Below, piece after piece: positions 9,431 through 18,416 of a stretch of DNA of 64,000 nucleotides. The notes beneath the pieces are model-generated. The model made no database searches, had not been told where the DNA came from, and saw nothing but the letters and a program-made list of their open reading frames with translations. Positions within the stretch are counted from its first letter, which is position 1, and each line of letters opens with the position of its first letter. A program made the position numbers and the translations under genes. The DNA is taken from NCBI RefSeq assembly GCF_001042715.1, contig NZ_CP009687.1, forward strand, positions 2,719,418 through 2,783,417. The letters run 5' to 3'. Source of the stretch: Clostridium aceticum (GTDB lineage: Bacteria > Bacillota > Clostridia > Peptostreptococcales > Natronincolaceae).

Positions 9431-9769
9431 TTAAAGTCCTCCTTATTTTACTATGTCAGTTTGCATAACTTCTACATCGGGGTAGCAATATAGTTATCCA
9501 CTTAATAGGTCGTATATATTATTTAATGAATTTCTACATAATCCATAATATTCCTTTAATTTGTCCTATTTTTTTACATCTTTCCTTGATCTACAACCAA
9601 TTCAGCATTAGTTGATATTCTTGCACCGTATCCTATAGAAACTAAAATAAAGAGAATGACACACCTAAAACAGTTTTGCCACCCAGCTGTAAAATTGGGT
9701 GGCAAATTAATATATTTTTACTGTAAAGGTCTTCTAAAGGGATTACACAGAAGTCCTCTATTTAAAAAA
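9431..9769. other. Intergenic region with one hairpin
   Basis: No gene is visible. A 10-bp perfect hairpin (TTGCCACCCA, 9676-9685 with 9696-9705) lies ~65 bp past the stop of the phosphodiester glycosidase gene and may be its terminator, although the T-run after it is poor. Confidence 0.5.
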
Positions 9770-10933
9770 CTACTCCGATACAATATTAACACTTCTTGTT
9801 GAAGAATCCCAGGTTGTTTTTACACCGAAGGCGTTGGATATAAAGGAAATGGGTACATAAGTTCTTGAATTTGCTATAATAGGTGGTGCATCTAGCAAGA
9901 CAACCTCGTCATTAACTAAGGCATTAACTGAATCTATTGTAAGTATTAAATTAACTGTATCTTTACTTATAACAACTTGTCTTTCTAAAGCATGCCATTT
10001 AACTTCAGCATCTAAAGCTTCTGCTACAGCAGATATTGGAACCATCGTCCTTGCATTTAAAATCATTGCAGGTGATGGTAGCTGAAGTTTTTGATTATTT
10101 ACGATAATTTGTATTGCTTCTTCAGTATTAGAAGAGGTAGGTTGACTTGACTCATTCATGTTGCTATTAGCTGACTTTTCATTGTCATAAACCGCCAATA
10201 CTGTATTTAACTTCCTGCCTGGTCTTGTAATATATCTAGTATTTGCATAAAGTGCAGAAGATGCTCCTCCATCAAGATTGGTAGCCGCAATACATCCAAT
10301 TTCCTTCATAATACTGGCCAATTCTGTCATTCTAATGCTTGATCCAGTAACCATCAGCACCTTCCCATCGGCTGTGATTCCAATAGCAGACCTTTGAGCA
10401 GGATTCTGGTTAATTTTGTCCTCAGTAAATTCACTGTTTGCTGGATCATATACTATTTTCCCATCTAAAATAAGTAAGGGACCTGCCTCTACCATTGTTT
10501 CAATATTATCTTTGGCAAATTCTTCTCCATTGTTAATAATAATTTCTCTATTTTTTGTGACAGCGAATGAACCACGATTTATAGTAGCGCCACTGTTAAT
10601 TTGTTTCCCATTCTTATAAATATATCCCCAAGGAATGATATCTGCTTCATTTTGTGCATATGCATTAAAATAATTTCCGTTAATAGCAGCAACCGGTGTA
10701 CTTCTGTTTATCATACTAGTAAAATCCTCCCAACCTACTCGACTATCATTTGCATTTATAACGTCAAAACTAAGATTGGGATTGTTAAAATTAACGGTTA
10801 CAACATGAATATTTTTACCTTGAACCTTCATGCTGCTGTAAGTAACACTCTCTGAACTGGCTACAGAATAGAAGCTAGATAAGTTGAAGAAAAAAAGTAA
10901 AGTCATTAAAAAACATGTTTTTTTCATTTTCAT
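9770..10933 (-). CDS. Secreted phosphodiester glycosidase-family protein with copper amine oxidase N-like domain
   Basis: 387 residues. A signal peptide (residues 1-26) is followed by a NAGPA/phosphodiester glycosidase domain (~30-245): INGNYFNAYAQNE, NPAQRSAIGITADGKVLMVTG and NLDGGASSALY are the family motifs. A ~40-residue Ser/Asn-rich linker leads to a copper amine oxidase N-terminal-like domain (LQLPSPAMILNARTMVPISAVAEALDAEVKW ... RTYVPISFISNAFGVKTTWD), a common wall-associated module in Clostridia that does not itself imply copper. Likely an extracellular enzyme acting on cell-wall or exopolysaccharide glycosides; the substrate is unknown. Confidence 0.88.
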   Translation of the reverse strand: MKMKKTCFLMTLLFFFNLSSFYSVASSESVTYSSMKVQGKNIHVVTVNFNNPNLSFDVINANDSRVGWEDFTSMINRSTPVAAINGNYFNAYAQNEADIIPWGYIYKNGKQINSGATINRGSFAVTKNREIIINNGEEFAKDNIETMVEAGPLLILDGKIVYDPANSEFTEDKINQNPAQRSAIGITADGKVLMVTGSSIRMTELASIMKEIGCIAATNLDGGASSALYANTRYITRPGRKLNTVLAVYDNEKSANSNMNESSQPTSSNTEEAIQIIVNNQKLQLPSPAMILNARTMVPISAVAEALDAEVKWHALERQVVISKDTVNLILTIDSVNALVNDEVVLLDAPPIIANSRTYVPISFISNAFGVKTTWDSSTRSVNIVSE

Positions 10934-11066
10934 TTGAATTCCTCCTGCGATTAGTTTTAATACCTATTCGGCAAGAGTCCTATAATTCCTGCTTATATCT
11001 TATAAAATATTCCTTTGTAAGTTCCATTATCTTCTTTTCAATCTACTTTTGCCTTCTTGGGGATGG

Positions 11067-11690
11067 TCAAAATTCATCTTCCTCCATTGGAACGGGAATA
11101 ACCCATATCTCCATATAAGCGACATCCGACATACCCTTATAATATTTTTCCGCTAAAAAAGGTCGTGTTGTCAATTTTTGATTTGCCAACCAAGTTCCAA
11201 AGAGGTAGTTCATGGCTTTGCCCAGCGCAGAAGTAGTAAGCTCCTCAAAGCTCTCTGCTTCAAAACAGCATACCACATACTCGGATGCCAGTCACCTCAC
11301 CAACAGGCGCCTGAGATATAGAGACTTGAGCAGAAAGACCAACATAGTTTTCAGTGGTATCCAGTTTCCTGCGGGTGATTTCTAGAACTATGCTGTCAGT
11401 AATCAACGGTACATCTTCATCAATCATCACGTAATTTAGCAGTAACTCTGGCTTCAAGATCTGATTAAGACGGAGGGGATTAGCCCGAAATTCTTTTGGC
11501 GTTATCCCATACGCAGCTTTATATATTCATTCCCCGGCTTCTTTACCAACCGTTTGAATAAGCGCTGAAAATAAAATTGCGAGAGTGCCGCCATTTCTGC
11601 CAGTTCTTCAATCTTAATCTCTTCAGACATATTTCCCTCGATATAATCTATAGTTTTTTGTATTCCTTCCCATGCGTGCATCATAAGCAC
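11067..11690 (-). pseudogene. Decayed AraC-family regulator with GyrI-like effector domain
   Basis: Three pieces in different frames make one gene. Residues 1-62 carry the first AraC helix-turn-helix (IKIEELAEMAALSQFYFQRLFKR) and stop at 11502. The next frame carries KAAYGITPKEFRANPLRLNQ, the end of the second AraC HTH, and runs into a GyrI-like domain; about 45 residues between the two HTH halves are missing, so a deletion plus frameshift is inferred near 11525. A second frameshift near 11280 shifts to the last piece (FEAESFEELTTSALGKAMNYLFGTWL), the C-terminal GyrI half. A good RBS precedes the first ATG. Confidence 0.82.
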
Positions 11691-11824
11691 CTCCTTATCA
11701 ATAGTATAATACTAGATCTATATCCTACGCTTGACAGCTAATACCTTTTTTATAAAAAACCTTGCAGTAAAATTCATGCAAATCCATACACACCACATAG
11801 GTTTTCATGTTGGTTTTGTGTAAA

Positions 11825-11861
11825 AAGTTATACCCCTTTAAACTGTAAGGGGGTATAACTT
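11825..11861 (-). terminator. Terminator of the SLH-domain protein gene
   Basis: A 12-bp perfect stem (AAGTTATACCCC at 11825-11836 with 11850-11861), followed on the minus strand by TTTTT, starting 11 bp after the stop codon. Confidence 0.85.
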
Positions 11862-11871
11862 CTGGTACTTA

Positions 11872-14800
11872 TCAATCATTGATTAAACCTGCTCTAACCA
11901 ATAGACTGCGAATAGCCGTTGCTGCCTCAGCATAGGTGAAGGTGTCTTTTGGATTAATGGTTTCACCAGTTCGACCACTAAACACGCCTATACTGACGGT
12001 CTTTTTGACAAACTCATAGGCCCAGGCTGCTATCTCTTCTTTATCTTTGTAGTTTTCTATTCTGCTATTATCTATTTCTTTTAATCCTACTATATCCATC
12101 GCCTTTGAATACATTACCATGGCTTCTTCTCTACTTATCTTTGCATCTGGTCTAAAGCTTCCATCTGGATATCCCTTTATGATGCCATATTCTGTTGCTG
12201 TTTCAATAGCATCTGCTAATTTATTAGTTACTTCTACATCTGTGAATTTGCTAACTTTTGCGACTCCAGTTCTATATATTCCAAGGGCCTTTGTTATATA
12301 CTTTGCAAATTCTCCCCTTGTTATATACCCTTCGGGGTTAAAGGTTTCGGGGTTCTTTATCACTAATCTTGATGCCATGTCATTTACCGCTGCTTTTGAC
12401 CAGTGGTTTTCTACTGATGCTACTGTTATTGGGTTCCATACTACTAAGTAACTGGAGTTTGTTAAAGAGTTTAGCTTTGCATACCATTTCCCATTTTCCA
12501 TGTATACCGTTGTTGGTATATGGGAGAAGGTTCCATCTGCATTATATATTATTCCTGTTGTTATTTTGCTTGGGTCAACATCTTGTGGTATTTCCATCAC
12601 TCGAGATACGTAACTGGTAAACTGGCTTACTATTGTCTCCTGCACCTCTCCTGCGGTGCTGATGGTCCTAGCCACTATTTGAAACTCTACTGGCTGTGTT
12701 ATTACTTCCATGCCTTGGTCTCTTCCTCGTTGGACTATTTCGTTGACTTTTATTTCGCTGCTATAGTTTATCCGCACCTCTATTTCTATTTGCTGTAGGG
12801 ATGTGACGTCCACATTCAACATAGCTGCCACTTTTTCGATAGCTATTTCTTTAGCTGGGATGACGTAATCTACCTTTTCTGTATTTATGACTAGAGTAAA
12901 CTGATTATCTTCCATTTTTTTCACAATATCTCCGGTCAATATACTACGAATTTGGTTGGCTCCTTGAGCTGCTACTGATATTTCTAACACCTTTGGACCT
13001 TGTTTGCCTTCTGCTTGATTTAGGGCGATTATTTCGTCTATTTTTTGGCTTAATACGCTGCTATCGGTCCGCAGTTCTACGATTTTTTCTCCGTCTACTA
13101 TTGCCTCTACTTCTATCTCTGTGGCTGGCCCTGGTGTAAGTGCTGGTATTGTATTGTCTGCGTTACCGCCGCCTGATGAACCTCCACCACTTGAGGTTTT
13201 TGTCCACTTTGCATAAAGGTTGATGTTGGTTGTTGCCATAATTAAAGTTGATCCTTGTGTATAGCTACTTCCTTGTCCGTTGGCTTGTGTATTCCAGCCG
13301 GCAAATGTATAACCTGTTTTTACCAGGTTTCCTGTATTACCCCGTACTGTAACAGATGCTCCCTCTTCATATGCATTGCTATCTGTCGGTACACTTCCTC
13401 CTGTGTTTCCATTGCCATGGTATGTCACAGTATATCTAGGAACTTGTACCGCTTCCCACTTAGCATATAACGTTACATTTGATATGCCCATTATGACCTG
13501 CGAACCCGGTATATAATCTATACCACTTCCATCTACTTGGGTATTCCAACCCACAAATGTATAGCCACTTCGCACTAGGTTTCCTGTATTTTCTAGGACA
13601 GTTACACTTGACCCTTCTGCGTATCTGTTGCTGTCTGTTGGTACACTTCCTCCTGTATTTCCATTACCGTAGTAAGTTACAGTGTTTAAGGTAACAAGTA
13701 CTTCTGCTATTAGTGGAGTGGTGCTATTATTTAACTTGCTTTGGTTTAATGCTATAGTTCCTATGCCCTGAGTATTTAGTGAGCCATAAACTTCTAAAGT
13801 TATTTTATTGTTGCTATTACTTACTGAACTTATGTTTAATGTACTAAATATGTTTCCTAAATTTATGTCATCTGCATATACAGAGCCTGTTACTGTGTCA
13901 TTATATAAGTTTAATATAAAGATTTGATTAAAATTAGTATTTCCCTTAACATTATCTGGATTTGCTGTCATTCTGATGCTGGTTGAGTCAATCCAATTTG
14001 CATACAACGTTACATTTTTAGTTCCCATTGTAAAGGTGGCACCTGCCGAATAGTTTGTCCCATGTCCATCAGCTTGGGTATTCCATCCTGTAAAAATATA
14101 TCCTGTTCTTTCCAGATTTCCAGTGTTTCCTAAAACAGTTATGCTTTCTCCTTCTTCGTATGCCTTGCTGTCTAATGGTACTGACCCATCAGTGCTTCCA
14201 TTTCCTTCATAGGCTACAGTATATGTTAGATTCTCAGCTCTGGTTACAGTTACTGTATATGTTTTTATAGTAGTTCCATCCTCTGCTGTGACTACTACTG
14301 TTATTGTATTTGCTCCTAGGTTAAGACCTATTGCACCTGATGCCCCACCGCTTACCACAGGGGTTCCATTTACTGTAACTGTTGCAGAAGGGTCTGTCAC
14401 TGTTGGTGTCACTGTTATACTTGTAACTGCATTTGCCACGCTTGCTGTGTAGTCTGTTGTTTCACTTACAAATACTGGGTTAAGTGTTCCACTGCTAAGG
14501 CTTAGTCCTGACAGGTTAGCATTATCTGATAAAGCCGCTGCTTCCCTTGTTACTACCAGCGTATATGTCTTCATGCTTGCATCCTGGGCTGTTATCACCA
14601 CTGTTATCGTATTCGCTCCTACATCAAGGTTTATTGCTCCTGATGCTGCACCACTTACCACCGCAGCTCCGTTTACTGTGACCATTGCTGTTGCATCCAC
14701 CACTGTTGGCGTCACTGTTATACTTGTAACTGCATTTGCCACGCTTGCTGTGTAGTCTGTTGTTCCACTTGCAAATACTGGTGATAGTGTACCTTCACTT

Positions 14801-16587
14801 AGTGTAAGATTGCTCAAGTCGGCATTATTTGATGCCCCTCGAGTTACTACTACTGTATAGGACTTTGTGCTTCCATCCTGGGCTGTTACCACCACTGTTA
14901 TCGTATTTTCTCCTACAGCAAGGTTTATTGCTCCTGATGCTGCACCACTTACCACTTCAGCTCCGTTTACTGTTACCGTTGCAGTAGCATCCGCCACTGT
15001 TGGCGTCACTGTTATACTTGTAACTGCATTTGCCACGCTTGTTGTATAGTCTGTTGTTCCACTTGCAAATACTGGTGATAGTGTACCTTCACTTAGTGTA
15101 AGATTGCTTAAGTCGGCATTACTTGATGCCCCTCGAGTTACTACTACTGTATAGGGCTTTGTGCTTCCATCCTGGGCTGTTACCACCACTGTTATCGTAT
15201 TTTCTCCTACAGCAAGGTTTATTGCTCCTGATGCTGCACCACTTACCACGGCAGCTCCGTTTACTGTTACCGTTGCAGTAGCATCCGCTACTGTTGGCGT
15301 TACTGTCATACTGCTTACTTCATTTCCTACACTGGCTGTATATTCTGTAGTACCGCTATCAAATACTGGTGATAGTGTACCTTCACTTAGTGTAAGATTG
15401 CTCAAGTCGGCATTACTTGATGCCCCTCGAGTTACTACTACTGTATAAGGCTTTGTGCTTCCATCCTGGGCTGTTACCACTACTGTTATCGTATTCGCTC
15501 CTACAGCAAGGTTTATTGCTCCTGATGCTGCACCACTTACCACCGCAGCTCCGTTTACTGTTACCGTTGCAGTGGCATCCGCCACTGTTGGCGTCACTGT
15601 TATGCTGCTTACTTCATTTCCTACACTGGCTGTATATTCTGTAGTACCGCTATCAAATACAGTGTCTAGGGTTCCACTGCTTAAGCTTAGAGCCGATAAG
15701 TCTGCATTGTTTGACAAAGTTGTAAAACTATTTACACTTCCGTAAGATGTTCCCTGTGAGTTGGTTGCATATGCCCTTACATCATAAGTTGTATTGGGAG
15801 CCAGCCCTGTAAGGTCTACGCTATATTCTCCTGTCCCTACTGTTGAAGCCGTTACTGCTGTATAGGGTTCTCCACTGCCATTTACTCTATACTCTATTCC
15901 CCTCTCAGTTATTGTATCTCCACCATCAAAGGTTACATTGCCGCTTACCGTTGCTGATGTGGATGTTACAGACGATAAACTTCCAGTGGTCACCGTTGGC
16001 TCTGTATTAGAAGTAAAATCAATTACAAAGTTATCAAATATTAAATACTGATTTGTTCCTGTACCTGTAATAGTAAAGCTAGTTATATTTTGAAAATTCG
16101 CTGAGTTATGAGGAGCGATAATATGCCCATTATTATAAATATTTACCATGTCACCTATAACATGATGCTCTTCTAAATTGCCACCTCCAGGATTAATAGT
16201 AATTGTTTCATCAGAAGCATTTAGCCCTTTATAAGTAAATTGAGTAAGGTTGAAAGGACTATTGTCTAAAAGACGCACATTAACAGAGAAGTGTGGCGGT
16301 CCCCAACCACCATCGTGGAGCAAAATCATATCTCCAGAAGAATTATTCATACTATCGAACCAATCTTCCGGTGCAACAATTAACACATCACTCACTCTAT
16401 TGGCTTCAATAACCAAAGTAACACCGTCAATTTCCTGCCTAACTGACGAAGTCTCACTTCCATTTATTGTTCCACTATCAAAATCAAATGTAATAGAATT
16501 TGAACTTGCATATGTTTCTATTGGCACAAACATACTGAGCATTACTGAAAACAAAATAACCAATACGATATTTTTCTTGTTACCCAT
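11872..16587 (-). CDS. Giant S-layer-anchored surface protein with cadherin-like, InlB-type and SLH repeats
   Basis: 1571 residues. A signal peptide (1-28) is followed by an unassigned beta-rich domain (~28-195), an FN3-like domain (~195-290), five cadherin-like beta-sandwich repeats of ~98 residues (~291-785, each starting NADLS.L.LS.GTL), an InlB-type B repeat (~788-865), a cohesin-like segment (~870-970), two more InlB-type repeats (each ...GYTF.GWNTQ...LYAKW), a Gly/Ser linker, a charged domain and three C-terminal SLH domains (ENHWSKAAVNDMA, GYPDGSFRPDAKISREEA, NPKDTFTYAEAATAI). It should be non-covalently bound to the cell wall, displaying a long rod. Its cadherin-like repeats match those of the next protein upstream, suggesting they belong together. 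Confidence 0.93.
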   Translation of the reverse strand: MGNKKNIVLVILFSVMLSMFVPIETYASSNSITFDFDSGTINGSETSSVRQEIDGVTLVIEANRVSDVLIVAPEDWFDSMNNSSGDMILLHDGGWGPPHFSVNVRLLDNSPFNLTQFTYKGLNASDETITINPGGGNLEEHHVIGDMVNIYNNGHIIAPHNSANFQNITSFTITGTGTNQYLIFDNFVIDFTSNTEPTVTTGSLSSVTSTSATVSGNVTFDGGDTITERGIEYRVNGSGEPYTAVTASTVGTGEYSVDLTGLAPNTTYDVRAYATNSQGTSYGSVNSFTTLSNNADLSALSLSSGTLDTVFDSGTTEYTASVGNEVSSITVTPTVADATATVTVNGAAVVSGAASGAINLAVGANTITVVVTAQDGSTKPYTVVVTRGASSNADLSNLTLSEGTLSPVFDSGTTEYTASVGNEVSSMTVTPTVADATATVTVNGAAVVSGAASGAINLAVGENTITVVVTAQDGSTKPYTVVVTRGASSNADLSNLTLSEGTLSPVFASGTTDYTTSVANAVTSITVTPTVADATATVTVNGAEVVSGAASGAINLAVGENTITVVVTAQDGSTKSYTVVVTRGASNNADLSNLTLSEGTLSPVFASGTTDYTASVANAVTSITVTPTVVDATAMVTVNGAAVVSGAASGAINLDVGANTITVVITAQDASMKTYTLVVTREAAALSDNANLSGLSLSSGTLNPVFVSETTDYTASVANAVTSITVTPTVTDPSATVTVNGTPVVSGGASGAIGLNLGANTITVVVTAEDGTTIKTYTVTVTRAENLTYTVAYEGNGSTDGSVPLDSKAYEEGESITVLGNTGNLERTGYIFTGWNTQADGHGTNYSAGATFTMGTKNVTLYANWIDSTSIRMTANPDNVKGNTNFNQIFILNLYNDTVTGSVYADDINLGNIFSTLNISSVSNSNNKITLEVYGSLNTQGIGTIALNQSKLNNSTTPLIAEVLVTLNTVTYYGNGNTGGSVPTDSNRYAEGSSVTVLENTGNLVRSGYTFVGWNTQVDGSGIDYIPGSQVIMGISNVTLYAKWEAVQVPRYTVTYHGNGNTGGSVPTDSNAYEEGASVTVRGNTGNLVKTGYTFAGWNTQANGQGSSYTQGSTLIMATTNINLYAKWTKTSSGGGSSGGGNADNTIPALTPGPATEIEVEAIVDGEKIVELRTDSSVLSQKIDEIIALNQAEGKQGPKVLEISVAAQGANQIRSILTGDIVKKMEDNQFTLVINTEKVDYVIPAKEIAIEKVAAMLNVDVTSLQQIEIEVRINYSSEIKVNEIVQRGRDQGMEVITQPVEFQIVARTISTAGEVQETIVSQFTSYVSRVMEIPQDVDPSKITTGIIYNADGTFSHIPTTVYMENGKWYAKLNSLTNSSYLVVWNPITVASVENHWSKAAVNDMASRLVIKNPETFNPEGYITRGEFAKYITKALGIYRTGVAKVSKFTDVEVTNKLADAIETATEYGIIKGYPDGSFRPDAKISREEAMVMYSKAMDIVGLKEIDNSRIENYKDKEEIAAWAYEFVKKTVSIGVFSGRTGETINPKDTFTYAEAATAIRSLLVRAGLIND
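14473..15709 (-). repeat. 294-bp in-gene tandem repeats (four near-identical cadherin-like units)
   Basis: Equivalent points recur at exactly 294-bp spacing (for example 14573, 14867, 15161, 15455). The four units differ at few positions; a fifth, diverged unit lies just 3' (14234-14520). Low divergence implies recent duplication or gene conversion, and copy number may vary between strains. Confidence 0.85.
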
Positions 16588-16677
16588 TCGATCTACCCCC
16601 TAATTTAGAATAGCATTAGTTGTTTATAAAACTTTTTCATCAAATTTTACTTTCTGACCCATAATTAATTTTTAAAA

Positions 16678-16707
16678 AAACCAGAATATCTTTTCATACT
16701 CTGGTTT
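16678..16707 (-). terminator. Terminator after discoidin/cadherin-like protein gene
   Basis: AAACCAGAATAT (16678-16689) pairs with ATACTCTGGTTT (16696-16707) with one mismatch; the minus-strand reading continues into a T-run. It separates this gene from the SLH gene downstream. Confidence 0.75.
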
Positions 16708-16719
16708 AATTAACTTGCA

Positions 16720-17751
16720 TTAAGGTTTTGAGATTGTTATAGTATATGTTTTTGTATCACTGCCTATTTTAGATGAAACTATTATCGGAATAACATTTTG
16801 TCCGCTATTTAAATTAACAGATATTCCACTACCACTTGTAGTGCTTTTTCCGTCAACAGTAATAGCTGCATTATCGTCTTCTGCTTTAGGTGTAATAGTA
16901 ACACTACCTATTGCAGGCATAGCATTCGCTGTATAGACAAATATACTTTTGTGAAATGCAGGATTAAGTTGTACCATTGGAGGTGATATTGTTATGTTAT
17001 TCAAATACGCACTACTAGCCCTTGTCACATTCACACTATAATTCTGTACAACCCCACCAACTTTTGAAGTTACCTCTACGGTTATAGTGTTGCTTCCCAC
17101 ATTTAAGTTAATTGGCTGTGATGCTGTTCCACTCTGTACAACTGTACCGTTCACCTTTATAGTAGCATTAGGGTCTTCTGCAGTAGGGATTACTGTAATA
17201 CTTTCGGTAGTATAGCCTACATCAGCAGTATAGGTGGAGTTTGCAGGTGAAAATGCCGGCTTAAGGATGCCGCTGCTTAATCCAAGTTTATTCAAGTAAG
17301 CACTTGTCGGCTGTGCCTGATACACTTCAAGCTGACCTATGGAAGCAAGTTGAGGATTGCAGTTAAGTCCTTTTCTAACTACTACTCTCACATATCTGGC
17401 ACTTACCGGCTCAAATTTCCTGTCAGTTGCTTTAAGCGTATTTCCAATCACAGAATCAACTTTAATCCAATTAAACCTATCTAAACTAACATGAAATTCA
17501 TAATCCGACATATTATATGGAGGCGAAGACCACCCCATATCACCCATATGTTTCACAACCCACCTATCAATCCAGTAAGGTGTTTGTAAATCAACATCTA
17601 ATGAATTTGGAACAGTATGGGCAAGCCATCTATTTACAGGATTCAAAGAGCCGTCTACTGCGCGGGCGGGTATATAAGGTTTTATAAAACTACTTGCTTG
17701 TGCTGGCTTGTATAATGCCACATTCGTCTGGGCTTCTAACTGATCCTTCAT
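16720..17751 (-). CDS. Discoidin (F5/8 type C) protein with two cadherin-like domains
   Basis: 343 residues. Residues ~8-150 form an F5/8 type C carbohydrate-binding-like domain (NVALYKPAQASS, RWLAHTVPNSLDVDL, PVSARYVRVVVRKGLN, GQLEVYQ). Two cadherin-like beta-sandwich domains follow (~155-247 and ~250-343), of the same family as those in the SLH protein. No signal peptide or anchor is visible, which is odd for a glycan-binding protein. It lies 41 bp downstream of the tail-collar gene and is probably co-transcribed with it. Predicted role: surface adhesin or part of a fibre; inference only. Confidence 0.85.
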   Translation of the reverse strand: MKDQLEAQTNVALYKPAQASSFIKPYIPARAVDGSLNPVNRWLAHTVPNSLDVDLQTPYWIDRWVVKHMGDMGWSSPPYNMSDYEFHVSLDRFNWIKVDSVIGNTLKATDRKFEPVSARYVRVVVRKGLNCNPQLASIGQLEVYQAQPTSAYLNKLGLSSGILKPAFSPANSTYTADVGYTTESITVIPTAEDPNATIKVNGTVVQSGTASQPINLNVGSNTITVEVTSKVGGVVQNYSVNVTRASSAYLNNITISPPMVQLNPAFHKSIFVYTANAMPAIGSVTITPKAEDDNAAITVDGKSTTSGSGISVNLNSGQNVIPIIVSSKIGSDTKTYTITISKP

Positions 17752-17792
17752 TGCAACACATCCTTTCCTTGAAACCTTAAATTATAGACCGC

Positions 17793-18035
17793 TTAACTCC
17801 TCATAGGATACAGTCCCACAAGAGCCATACAGTATATCATACCTGGAACCGGCTCAGCACCTCTTAAATTAGGTATGCCAAATGTTGTACTTCCATTTCC
17901 GCCATACCTTGCCCCTAATAGTGAGTATAGTGCTTGATTTGCATTGATTTGCAAAAGCTGTCCCTCACATGCTATCCAATCTTGTGGCACAAAATTGTAA
18001 GGGAATAATTCGATTTGACCTATAAAACAATCCAT
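17793..18035 (-). CDS. Short phage tail-collar / MDP-type protein
   Basis: 80 residues. FIGQIELFPYNFVPQDWIACEGQLL, ALYSLLGARYGGNGSTTFGIPNLRG and the terminal ALVGLYPMRS are the start, middle and end signatures of microcystin-dependent-protein-type tail-collar proteins. Those are usually ~170-180 residues; this is a compact form in which LRG is followed almost at once by the C-terminal strand, so the receptor-tip domain is missing. RBS AAAGGGG lies 6-8 nt before the ATG. Lack of other phage genes argues for a domesticated surface-fibre protein rather than a prophage. Confidence 0.82.
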   Translation of the reverse strand: MDCFIGQIELFPYNFVPQDWIACEGQLLQINANQALYSLLGARYGGNGSTTFGIPNLRGAEPVPGMIYCMALVGLYPMRS

Positions 18036-18293
18036 ACTTTAACCCCTTTCTTTATTTTATTAGTGTAAGTTTACACACTATTTCTTATAATAAAAGTCTA
18101 TGTCAAAGACTGTAGTATATTGATTAGAGAAAACACTACAGTCTAAGAGTTTATAAATATGTACAACTGCTCACATATAAATAAGAAACATAATTATTTT
18201 CAGATATTTAGCAGTGTCGTACAGTTAAAGTGATATTACCCATTTCTATAGCTTCTTTAACTGGTTTTTTTAAAAATTTATAGGGACATTCTT

Positions 18294-18416
18294 TCACCAC
18301 ATTCCTATAGTGATACAACCTTGTAGATTTGGCAGGCAAAAGACCATAGTTCCATTTCCACCGTATTTTAACTTCTTTATTTTATCTAAAAATACGTAGT
18401 AAGTACCATTAGACTC
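18294..18416 (-). pseudogene. Relic of a second tail-collar protein, in frame after the methyltransferase stop
   Basis: Reading on from the stop codon of the methyltransferase gene in the same frame gives an open stretch of ~40 codons containing KYGGNGTMVFCLPNLQG and CITIGMW, which align with the YGGNG..TF.LPNLRG core of tail-collar proteins (compare the gene at 17793). It ends at a TGA at 18294-18296. There is no start codon or RBS of its own. It fills most of the 381-bp gap between the two intact genes. Confidence 0.6.

Noticed and set aside
14473-15709. Regular repeats as a CRISPR array
   Set aside because: The unit is 294 bp with almost no variable spacer and is coding throughout.
14573-15745. 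Four regularly spaced rightward ORFs opposite the SLH gene
   Set aside because: They are antisense readings of the 294-bp cadherin-like repeats; the leftward frame is the real gene, with signal peptide, domains and terminator.
17793-18035. Tail-collar gene as evidence of a prophage
   Set aside because: No capsid, portal, terminase, lysis or integrase genes are nearby, and compact collar proteins occur as chromosomal genes.
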